Below, piece by piece: positions 8,409-19,700 of a DNA stretch of 64,000 nucleotides. The notes below the pieces were generated by a model that was not told where the DNA came from, searched no databases, and was given only the letters and a program-made list of their open reading frames with translations. The position numbers were made by a program, and so were the translations under genes. The first letter of the stretch is position 1. Each line of letters opens with the position of its first letter. The stretch is from positions 124,001-188,000 of the forward strand of contig JARBJD010000077.1 of the NCBI GenBank assembly GCA_033064195.1, in the 5' to 3' direction. The DNA comes from Blattamonas nauphoetae. Taxonomy: Eukaryota > Preaxostyla > Oxymonadida.

Positions 8409-11060
8409 GAGTTCTAGCGGTTGACCAATTGTTTGGACGTTGAAAGAAAAAAGGAGTGAATAGAGACAACAGAATCAAAAGTAGTCCTTGATCGATTTTG
8501 AAGACACTTTAAACAAGCATGTCTGGGTCTGACAATGCTTCTGGATTCAGCCCTTTCTCTCTCATTTCCGGCGCTAAGAACACTGCCTTCTTCCCGCCCC
8601 TCAGTTTCGCAAAGAACGGCTCGTACGCAGGATGGTCGCGAGCGGCCACTTTCGCAGCGAGTGGCTGTGGCTTCTGACGCATTTTCAATGCCGAGGACGA
8701 GGCTGCCTTTGGGTTGGCTTGGACGGAGTCTGTCTTCTGTGTGGATGGCTGCGGAGTCGACTGGCTTTGTTGTGGTTTGGAAAGGTTCGATGGCTGGTTG
8801 AGCTCTGACGGGCTTGGGTTGTGATGGAAGGGCATGAATGGTTTCGTGGTGAGTGACTGACCATTCTCTTGTTTTGTATCATCAGACAACTGTTGTGAGG
8901 TCATTACTGACACTGGGAGTGGATTGGGTCCTTTCATCGCTTCACTCAACGACGTGGGTTCAGAAAATTTCGATGATTCATCAATTTCTTGCGATTCGTT
9001 CGTCATCGTGACGTCAGCGACGTCTGTTACATATGGAGATGGTTTGTCGAGGTCGGTGACGGCATCAATTCTGATGGAAGTACCTGGTCCAGCGAGAGAG
9101 AACTGAATGAGAAGAAATGACAAGTCACAAGTATTTGGGAATTCGAAGAATCATACCCCGATAATCTGGCTTTTATCATCCAGAGAAATCTCATTCTGTC
9201 CATTCTTCCCATTCACAAAGAAGCGAGCGGTGCGTGGTTTCGATCGTGTGTTGACTTCCAACACCACTTGGTCACCAACACGGAGGGGAGAATGGCAGTT
9301 CTTGGGTGAATAGTTGTATACCATTCCAGTAAGTGAACAGAGAGCAATAGACCCTAGAGAGAGAGCGCAAAGGTAGAAGAGAAGGCAAGTGGTGAGATAA
9401 TCGAGATGGAGTCCTTCAAACCTATTATTCCAACTCCCAGTCTATTTGGGATTTTGGCAATGTGGTAATCTGCACCCAGGACGCCAATCATGACAACACC
9501 ACAAGAACCTGAAGCGAATCAACAAAAGAGAAGCACACATTCATTTTGAGGAAGAGCGAGGATTGTGATGGCGACAGACTTAATGGCCTTCTTAACCTCT
9601 CCATCCAACATCACTGTGCTGAAGGGCGAATCCAGTCCATTGCAGCCGAATGCCGTGCGAGTGATCACATTTCCCTCAATCTTGAAGTGCTTCGGAAATC
9701 GGGAGAGGAGAGCGGGCATTGATCCTTCTGCTTCTCTCCGAATTGGTTGGTAACGCCTTTCATCTCTTTCCTTCAGTGATTCTTCGGTACCCGTCCATCT
9801 GATCTCAATCATCGTATCTGCGAGCGGAGTAGGTTGTGTGGAGTGGATGATGCTTTGGATTTGAAGTGATGTTCCCATGGCATTGACAGAGAACTGAAAG
9901 AATGACAATCGAAACAAAGTGATGACAAACACCAATTCTCACTGATTCTGGAATCCCACTCACATAACAGTCCCCAGCCTTTCCGTTGACAAAGAATTGG
10001 ACAGTGCGTGGATTCGAGTCCATATTTACTTCCATCACAACTCGATCCTTCTTCAAGAGACCTGAAAAGCCAGATATTCCCGATGACGACCGATTGGAAA
10101 CATGGATTGTTCCACTTGTAGAGAGACTAAGAGAATCTGAGGATGAAGAGTGAGAAGAGATGGAGATCATCGAACAGAACAGCACACGTTGCACATCCTT
10201 CCCCAAAACGTGTCCGAGTTGAGGAACTGTAACAGAAGACTTGAAAAGTCCGAAATTGATGAACCCCTTCTGCTCTGTGGACGATGTTGAGAGAAATGGA
10301 ACAAACCACCTGACTCCGCGAGTGTCAGCACAACGAAAGTGACAGAAACAACGCCCTTCGTGATTGGTTCGGAAAGCAGAACAGTGCTCGGTCTGGTTTT
10401 TCCTTTTCCGTCATCACCTTTCTCTGTCCGAGTCAGAACGTTGTTCCGGATCACAAAGTGGGATTGATTGGTGAAGAGCAGTTCTGGCAGCTTCATCGTT
10501 GGGAGCCCTTTTTGCTTCTTTCTGATGACTGATCTATCTTCTTCATCTTGTGCAATCTGAATCATCTGTTCAGAAGACTGGTCGATGTTTTCGTTCAGTG
10601 CGTCTCTCTCCATCTTTTCTTCTGCTTTGGACGTTCTTTCTTCCTTCTTTACATTCGAATCATCTTTCAGTTTTGTTGCCTGACGGGGTTTATCATTTGG
10701 CCATTCAATCTCGTTCATCTGATCTGTGATTGGTGTTGATCTGTTGAGATGTGTGATTCTGTCAAACCGAATTTGTATTCCTGGATCTTCTGCGGAGAAC
10801 TGAGACGGAGATGGGAGAGAAAAAGTGAGTGTTGACGAATGAAGAGAACAGAAGAGACGAAAGTGAAACTGGATGACAGCACACTCCAACTCGAACGGAT
10901 TCAGGAAGATCAACGAGAACACCATTGACTGATTTTCCATCGATGAAGAACTGGGCAGTGCGAGGATTCGAGTCCATGTTGATTTCAGCCACGAGACACT
11001 CAATATTTTCAACTTCGGAAGAATATTTTATCTCTTCTTGTCCAACAGCTGTCGGGAAAT

Positions 11061-11922
11061 GGGTGATTCTTTTTCAAAAATCGCATCCGTCACTCCAGCG
11101 CCTGTACGTTGATATTCATCGACAAATACCCTCTACTCACCGTCACAGGTGCTCTCTCCATGTTCAAGGTGTGAATTTCGTCTTTTCTTCATGTTGGCGA
11201 ACTTTATCGCAGATCCGATGCTCAGGCGACTAATCACCCATCAGACTTCTGTTCGATATATATATCAATGATGAAACCGACATCAAACTGTGGATTACAC
11301 ACTCACAACATGGTTTGTACCGTTTCTTTCTTTCTCACGTTCAGATACTCGGGATTTTTTTGAGGTGCGCCGGAACAATGAGCACAACGAGATAACTCTC
11401 ACATAAATCGTTCAATCGGATGTTATCGATAGTTTTCGCTCGCTGGTATGTCTTTATTCATGCATTTCTGGTCTTGTAGACCCAAAAATGAATGCTCTTT
11501 TTTCAATCGTCATCAATCTGTACTACCTCGCCTCAAACACCATGGTCCTTCAGTATTTCCCTCAGAGAGTCTCTGTTAGACACGTTCAACAAATGTTTCG
11601 GACCTAATATATCGAGAATATTGAATATGTCAATCCGCACTTTTCGTGTCTTTTTCTTCAATGGAGGAGTTTATACCAGTGCTCTCACACAGAATTGGTT
11701 TTTTCTGTTGTAAATTATCGGTAGTTTGTCTTTGGACCTGTTTTGTTACAAAAAATGTGCAGAAGAGTCCTGAACAAAAAAAGGAGATATCGAACGCGAT
11801 CTTCCTTGAAATCCGGTAATTCACTCATTTTCAGTCGACTGAACAGACGAATGGTAATTCCGCAAAAAATAATTTTTGGTGACGCACATTAGTGTTTTGC
11901 GATTTTTCGAAGAGAATCACCC
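11061..11922. mobile_element. DNA element (family E) with 4-bp target duplication, 862 bp
   Basis: Ends are inverted repeats GGGTGATTCTYTTYRAAAAA followed by TCGCA, flanked by AAAT at 11057-11060 and 11923-11926. The interior has only short open frames and no transposase. Removing it plus one AAAT restores an uninterrupted minus-strand host reading (GHLN to FPTAVGQEE) inside the second SPRY-like unit, strong support for the boundaries. The superfamily is unclear; the duplication could be shorter than four bases. The interior is AT-richer than the host gene. Confidence 0.8.
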
Positions 11923-14338
11923 AAATTCAGGTGGCCCTCCGAAGAGAGAGCAATCGAGTCTGAGGAGTGAACGAGAGGGAAAAGAAACGATGTGAATATA
12001 AGTAGAGTGAGGGGAGAGATATGGGACAAAGACGTGTGTCAGACAAACTTTCGACCCATCCAAGTGTCTGTCCGATGATGGGAATTGATGACTTCCCATC
12101 GATCAGACCGAAGACGACCCCTGAATATTCACTCGTCCGCATGAGATAAGTGAACGAGATCGCCACAATTCCTTCTGTGATGGGCTCTGCGATGAAGAAG
12201 GAGCTCCAGATGTGTTTGAAGCCTTTTGCTTTGATTTTTATTGCCTGACCAGTGCACGCAATCCTGTTGTCTTCCACTCTGAAATGTGAATGATCGGTGA
12301 AGACGAGCGAGGGCATCTGTGTTTGGATTGTCAGAACGCTGGATCGCATTCCATTCATGTACAGGTCCTGACGGTCTGTCAGCTCTGGACGATTCCATTT
12401 GATCTCATGGACTCTTCGCAGTGGCGTGGCTTGCTTCAGACGAGAGAGACCATCAAATCGGACAGACACTCCCTCTTGCTTCATCGACAACTGAAAAGAA
12501 GCGAAAATGAGATGGATAGACGACACACTCCAAATCGGATCGAGGGAGGAAGACCAGACACAAACGTGAGAGGCACATTTCCGTTGATGATGAACACAGC
12601 TGTGCGGGGCCTCGCGTCCATGTCCACCTCCAATAACATTCGGTCTCCTTCACTCATCCGGGGAGAGATGATCCATTGCTTCTCTTGAAGGTTGGTCGAC
12701 GGAATGGCAGTGTGGAGGGTTCCTTTTTTGGGATCGTAGGCGATGGAATCTGATGAGATCAGAAGAAATGAGAATCGAAAGTGGAGAACAAACTTGGAAC
12801 ATTTTCTCCGAGTTGATCCTCATGATCAATACTCCGTGAGAGAGCATCGACGAGCCCGAACATCAGTCCTGGTGCAGAAGCTGAACACTTTCCAAAAAAA
12901 GAGACACAAACATTGGGGTGTTGGCATCGCGAGAAGGGTGATGGCTAGAGACACCACTCCTTCCGAGATTATGTCTCCGAAAAGTGTTGAACTCCATTTT
13001 TGAGTCCGGCCATCATGTGTTCGAGTGATCGTGTTGTCAAAAACATTAAAACAGTGTTTTCCGTCTTTCAGGACGCGAAAAATTTCTTTTGCAAACAGGA
13101 GATTAGGCATTGTGTGTTTCGTTGAGAGAATATTGTCTTCAAGAGGGATCGAGATTGGCGAGGTGTGAGTGATGAGGAGATTGTGACGTCGTTCAAGATC
13201 CTCTTCTTTTTCCAATTCATCATTTCGTTCACAAGTTCGGTGTAGTGACAACTGAACCGATCTCAGTTGGCGTGCTAGTTCTTGGGTCTCTTCCAACAGT
13301 TTTTCCTTTTCCATCTCCAGTTCCATCGTCTTCTCTTTCACTTTAGCATCATTGGCCGATTCCTTGATCTCGTTCACTCGAGTCGCAAACTGAAGGTTCT
13401 TCATTTTCGACAGAGCCGTTTCTGGTCCAAGCAATCGCTCCAAAAGACCACCTTCGAAAAGAGCCGCAGCTGATGCTCGAAGTGCCACATTCTGAAAAGA
13501 ATCAATTCAACGGAACATCAAATGAAAGATCGGAAGGTGAAGAAAGAGAACAGACAGGTTCCAGCATCTTCAGAAGAACGTCTCTCATCGACGCAGGAAT
13601 CGTGGTCGGGATCATCGATTCACTGAAATGGTCCAGTGCGCGACACAGCTGGGGGAGGGTCAAATCTTCAAACAGCGGCCGTCCAGTCACCATCCGATAC
13701 GCCAGAACTCCAAGCGACCACACATCACTCGCTAGTGTTGCCATTCCCTTGCTGTCCATCACTCGCTCAGGTGAGTTGTACTCGAATGTCCCCATTTCTC
13801 CGATCGTCGATGTTTGTTGGCTGAGAGGAGCAGAACCGCCTAGATCACCTAAAGTCAGAAAATGACGGATGAAAGAAATACAATCGGACAAACACAGAAA
13901 TGCCCGATTGTTCCAGCGAAGTAGAACATTCTCCGGCTTCAGATCTCCATGAGCTGTCGATCCCGACGAGTGAGTGTGCATCCACAAAAGACCCTCGCAA
14001 ATGTCCATAAGAATCATCACCATCAACTAAAAACACATCCACAGCAACAAAACAAGGATAAAAAACAGAATTCAACAAAATATAAAAGAATGATAAAACG
14101 AGAAGAGACAAACAGGAAGTGGAATCAATTCCTTTCGTTCTTCAAATTCTGATATCAGATCTTTCAGACTTCGTGTCCCGAGCTCCATTACAATCGCCTG
14201 GTGTCCTCCCATGTCAATCGATTCATGAAGACGAACAATCCGAGGATGAGCAAAACGAGTCAACATCTCAACTTCACGAGACACTTTCTCCTTGTCCCCT
14301 TCTTTCAGCATCGGCAGCACCTTCATAGCATATTCGAC

Positions 14339-16316
14339 TTGGCCTGTTAAGCTGTGTCCAGTCGAGGTGGGATTGTCCAGTCCAATGTCCAGTCTCCTAT
14401 TTGGGCGATGAGAGATCTGACCCATGATATTGGTTATTTGGCTCCGAACATATTTTCTCCGCAGGGATTGTTAAATGAACGATTTGTCGTTGTGTACATG
14501 AAATGCACCCCAAATAAAACCAATTGAAAGAAAAAGATATTTCAGTTTACAACTTTGCGAGGATCTGTACTGTTGATGTGAGATCTCGAATTCTTGCTGA
14601 TATCTTGTTAGTTGGGCCGATATGTTCCTTTCCTCCCATGAATATAAAAACGCCGCTGCAGTTTATTCATTCTTATCTTTGTTGTGAACGACGTGCTGGG
14701 CAGCCACAATCGTAACATGTGCAATGAGGAGTGATGCAGATAACCAACACGGGGAAAGAACTGGAATGAGAGAGAAGAAAATGAATGAGGCATGCGGAAT
14801 GACAAACAAGAGAAATGTGGACATCCGGAGGTGTCAACAACAATCTCGTTCAAAAAGACATACTGACCCGACCATCAACCACAGAGGTGAAGAGAATCAT
14901 CATCGACACTGAGTTTCCCGAAGTTAGAAGAGTTGTGCCGCAGAAACCCAACTCCTTGGAGAAATAGTTCGATGAGTCACAGACAGCCTTTTTTGATTCC
15001 GCCAAGACAGTTACGCGGTACTTCTCTGATGAATTGGTTCGAGCACACACAGCGTTGATACTTGTGGAGATGAGGGCTTGGGTGTGGTTGAGAGTGGACC
15101 TAAACATGATACCAAGAATCATCACAATTGCTGTGAATATCCGTCAAGGTATCCAGAATACAAATTCTTGCATTTGACTGCAATTCTTTGGAAATATGCG
15201 GATGATTCCAAACAGGAGCAGAGGCGTGTCCAGAACACAATCAATGGTGATCGAGCAGGTCAGCGCTCACCAATGCGTTTGGACAAATATATCTGGAAGA
15301 TGAGGAAAAACATGAAAGAGAACATACTGTAGAGGATGAATCTGTGCATACGAGCAGTAGAGATTCATATTCCAATGAAAAAGAACTCATTCCCCCACAT
15401 TGTGAGGAGTCATCATGCAATGAATCTCAGTTGCTATGAGAAGAGAAGAATTGAAAGAATGAGCAGAAGAAGCAAACAAACATTGATTAAGACAACAGGG
15501 AAGATATAAATGATCACACAGATCATCCCAACGATTGACATAGCCGCAGAAGCGACCTGAATACAGAGAATATCGGATTCCACATCATAAATTGAAGAAA
15601 CTCAAGTAAGTTGATCTCACCAGTGAAAAAGTCACGTATCATCGAGGCAGAACTTTGAGGAAAGGATGCGAAACGAAGGCTGGAACAGAAAGGAATAAAA
15701 GAAGAATTTAGAATGAGAAATTCACACATTTGAGTTCAAGCATAGAGATTCGATGGTGATATCAATCGTGGGGTGAGAGATGTTGTGTCTGGGGAAGAAT
15801 GAATGAATTCTAGATCTGTTGACTTTGCGTCGCGATTTATGACCCCACGGTATTTCAAAACCGAGACGAAGTCGCCTAGTATTCAAAAAAAGTGAGAGAG
15901 ACATGTGAACATCAAACCGTAATTGAGATGAGGATGTAACTCAATCCCTTAATAGGTGTCGATTGGACAGTCCAGGACTGGACAGTCCATTGGACTGTCC
16001 AATTTTGCCGACTCGTCAAAACCTCAATAAACGGGATGCACTAATTGTGTAGACTTCAGAAAAAAAATTTCAGCGAAATGTCCAGTCACGTCCAATGACG
16101 TCCAATGGTGGGTGGATCAAGTCGAGATTCACACTTGGCTAAATATGATCAAATTATCTCCATTTCGCTATTTCTTAAGTGATTATTGTCATTTCTTTGT
16201 GAAAATGATTGAATGAGTGAATTGAGGATGAGAGAAGCAAGTCTAAAAATGAATGTCCAATAGAGGTCGATTGTCCAGTCCAACATTGGCAACGTCCAAT
16301 CCAATTAACATGCCAA
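14339..16316. mobile_element. hAT-like element (family A), complete copy, 1978 bp
   Basis: The ends TTGGCCTGTTAA and TTAACATGCCAA are 12-bp inverted repeats with one mismatch. The 8-bp duplication TATTCGAC lies at 14331-14338 and 16317-16324. Subterminal TGTCCAGTCCAA-type motifs cluster at both ends, and a dense palindromic set lies at 15957-16003. No transposase is visible. The interior has short minus-strand frames (for example 14850-15125) and possible GT-AG intron edges (15620 to 15557), suggesting captured host sequence. Removing it restores the kinase reading VEYAMKV. A second copy ends at position 314. Confidence 0.82.
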
Positions 16317-16497
16317 TATTCGACCCCACTTCGCTCATGTAGCACCTTCAGAACTTGGCCAAAGGATCCTTCATTGATTCGTTTGATTGGAGTGTCTGGA
16401 GCACGAAGACGAACATGAGAAAAACAGAAAAAATCAGAAATCATTGTAGAAAGGACATACATCCAGGAGGGGTGACATCGGCGAATTTTGAGGTCAT

Positions 16498-16716
16498 TTT
16501 CAAGGATTTGATGGATCATGCCCTTACTTTGTAAACGTGGACATATCGTGCCCATTATTTGTCGCATGAAAAAACACGATCAAGAGTACATGGATTCTAG
16601 AGACATGATCAGACCAGCTTCATTTTCTATTAAAATGACGTTGATTGCCCTGCTCGCCCATGGAAATGAGAAACAGCCGAAGCTAACCCTTACTTCAATA
16701 TTCAGGATTATTCACC
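16498..16716. promoter_or_regulatory. Divergent upstream region between kinase-SPRY gene and giant beta-helix gene
   Basis: These 219 bp separate two outward-facing start codons. The part nearest the kinase gene, to about 16645, is conserved in inverted form upstream of the right kinase copy (about 49093-49226), including GTACATGGATTCTAGAGACA. Conservation of the upstream region suggests that promoter sequence was duplicated with the gene. No specific promoter motif can be named. Confidence 0.35.
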
Positions 16717-19700
16717 ATGTTCATTACTCTGTGTTCCTGTGTCTTTCTTTGCTATGCGCATGGTCATTCTCTTGGAGACTTGTTTCAAGACCCATCTGTC
16801 CTCTTAAATGTCTCCTCGTTCATCACACTCGAATCAACATCCTATTCCTCGAACAACCTCGTGCTTGACTCCCTCTCAACTACTCTCCGAGGACAATCAA
16901 ATACAACCATCCAATCATCGCTGATTGTTCCTGCCCTCTTCGATCTGCGAAACTCGACCTTCGATATTTCTACAGTCTGGCTCTCTCAAACAGGAAATGA
17001 ATCTATCACAATATTGGACGCCTGCAGCACGTTGAGCATGCAGATATGTGCCCTTTTTATCAACACCCCAATGTCACCCTCATTTGTCAGCCGTGGAGGG
17101 ACACTCAATCTGATGGACGTTTCTATTCGCTCATCCGACCACTCGAGTCATGTATCTCCCCTAATTCAGTCAGAAAACAAACAAACAACAGTGTTGCTGT
17201 TTCACCTCGTTCTAATTTCCACTTCACTGAATCAGAACAATGCGTTCCTCTCGTCGGGACCATTCTCTCGTTTCAACCTTATCTCGTCCACTTTTTCGAA
17301 TATTTCGACCTCCCTCCTCAAAAACTGCATGGACGGTGTTTGGTCGGATGATGTCACAAATTCAGGCGTCATCACCTCGTCAAACTTTGATCGATGCGAT
17401 GGCTGCTACACCGGCGCCCTTTACAGCAACAACCGTTTCCGCACACTTTTGACCACAAACAGCTCATTCTCCAACTTCACTTTGACAAACGAAGTCCAGC
17501 AGACTCTCACAGCGACAACGTCATTCATCGGGGACGTCTTCGACTCACTCTCCAGAGAAGGGGAAGGAGGAGCGATCCAATTCAAGCCATCCCTCGCCTC
17601 TGCCGTTCTCACCGTCACAGACTGCACATTCACAACATGCACGTCAACCAGCAGCTTCAAAGGAGGAGCCGCCTTTGCATCTCTTGGCCAGGTCGTAATC
17701 TCTGGAACGAAGTTCACTGAATGCACGGGACATTCTGGTGGAGCCATTGCAACCGCCAACACACAGATCACAGTGTATAACTGTGGTTTCTTCACCTGCG
17801 AGGCCCTCTGCCTGTCGTGGATAGAAGAAAAGGGAGACATGAGTACTTTTTATGGTGATCCATCGACACCACCAGCCCAAAGGTTGAACGGCGGAGGCGG
17901 AGCGATGTGGATTGAACTCCAGTCTTCGTACTATCTGCTCAGCGCGTGTCTCTTCGAGTCCTGCCTTGCTCCCTCTTTCGGAGGGGGAATGCTATTCTGG
18001 AATTTTGACTGTACAACACCAGGTTTCTTCAGAATCGTAAATTGCATGTTTTTTGATACGACAGGTCTGCGTTTGAATCTTTTCACATTTTCATCAATCT
18101 CTTGTCTTGCAAAGTGGCCACCCCCAAAATGGGTCAATCAGGAGGACAGAATGTGATGATTGCTTGTCATCGGTTCACAGACACAGATTACGATGGATAT
18201 AACTATTTCGCCCGTGAGTACAACTATGTAAATGGTGTGCAGACCAGACGACTGGAGAGTATCTTTACAGATACCGTTGAAACATCAGCCAAGAACATCC
18301 AAGTGGGCAGCTCTAGCCACCTTACTGGACCATTTGTTGAATCAAGCAATGCTGACGTATATGTTGCCACAACAGGATCGGACGCGACGCATTGTGGGGA
18401 CAAGTCATCACAATGCAAGACAGTGACATACGCTGCGAATAAAGTGACAGCAAACTACAAAGTGATTGTGGCAGCAGGAGAATTCTCGTCTTCAAACGGA
18501 CAGGAAGCGTTCATCCGTGTCCTGGACAAGACAATCCGAATCGAAGGGGAAGGATCGTTGTCAACCAGCGTCTCTTTCACAAAACCAACGTTTTATGAGA
18601 CATCAAACATGAAAGTGACAACTGGAACACTGTCAGTGACTGCGATGACACTCACACTCAACACTGGCTCGTCTGATGGTTGGGATCTGATCGAAGTGGA
18701 TGGGACAGGATCAGTGAAACTTACAGACTGTATTCTGGAAGGAACGGGATCAGCACAGAACGGCAGACTCGTCACCATCATCGGAGGATCGTTCACAGCG
18801 ACAGGCTGCGAATTCAACAACATCCAATCCACACTCAGCACAGGTGCAGCCATCCACGCCGACTTAACGTCATCCTCGACTTTCATCCTCTCGTCCTCCT
18901 CCTTCACCAACTGCAAACTCGGAACCGAACCAGAGAACGTCGGAGCCGGCCTGTTCCTCCATCTTCAGGACAACGCGAAAATTTACTCTTTGAGATGGCT
19001 CACCTTCGCGGGCGGGGAAGCAAACCGCGCAGCTGACATCTTCATCTCCACACCAACTCTCGACGAAGAATCCCAATACCTATTCAGTGCTAACTTCCAA
19101 ATGGCGTGGCAGAACACCGAAACAGACAATCTTCGCTTCAAATGCTTATCACGCGATTCGTCGTACGAGCCGCAAGAGATGGGAATCCCTCTCTATCTTG
19201 CCAGTCTTCCAGTACTCTTCGTGGACAGCAACAGTCGCGACGACGAGGACTGTGGATCGCAGGATGCTCCGTGTCAGTCTTTGACGTTTGCAGCGAGTCA
19301 GATGTCATTGAGAGGGGTGACAGTGATTGTGATGGTGTCTGCTCTTCTGAAGGGGACGACGGACATCACCAACTCTTTTATCGTTCCAGAACACGAATCA
19401 GACCAAGCCGCTCTTCAAATCTCCGATGTGTCCAGTCTGACAAACACAGGCACAACAATGGTCGCAATTCACAGAATCGACTTTGTTTTCGGAACCCCCC
19501 TCTCCTCGTCGACTCCCCTCCTCACCACATCAACCGGTTCCTTCGTCCTTCAATCGTGCTTCTTCAAGTCGTCGGGGTCTGTCGTTACTGCTCAGACTCT
19601 GATCTCCATCTCGAAACCAGGAACCCTCACCACCGACGGACTTCGAATAGCAGACATCTCCTTCTCATCGCCTGCTGTCAGCATCGATTCTCCATCAATC

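Larger units (their letters stand above)
8509..16497 (-). pseudogene. Protein kinase with coiled coil and SPRY-like repeats, left copy, interrupted by two DNA elements
   Basis: Start codon at 16495-16497 (MTSKFADVTPPG), then a short intron with a GTATGT donor. The kinase has the glycine loop INEGSFGQV, lysine in EYAMKVLPM, catalytic HGDLKPENV, a DLG in place of DFG, SPER and a DVWSLGV helix. A coiled coil follows (about 13200-13480; KEKTMELEMEKEKLLEE). At least four or five SPRY-like units come next, each marked by a strand such as EVNMDSNPRTVQFFVNGK and a VRIGVC end. The tail is a serine/proline-rich segment ending SDPDMLV at the TAA stop, 8509-8511. Exons are separated by short introns. Insertions at 14339-16316 (between VEY and AMK of the kinase) and 11061-11922 (in SPRY unit 2) break the frame, so it is probably no longer active. 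It is the inverted partner of 49227-57750. Confidence 0.78.
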
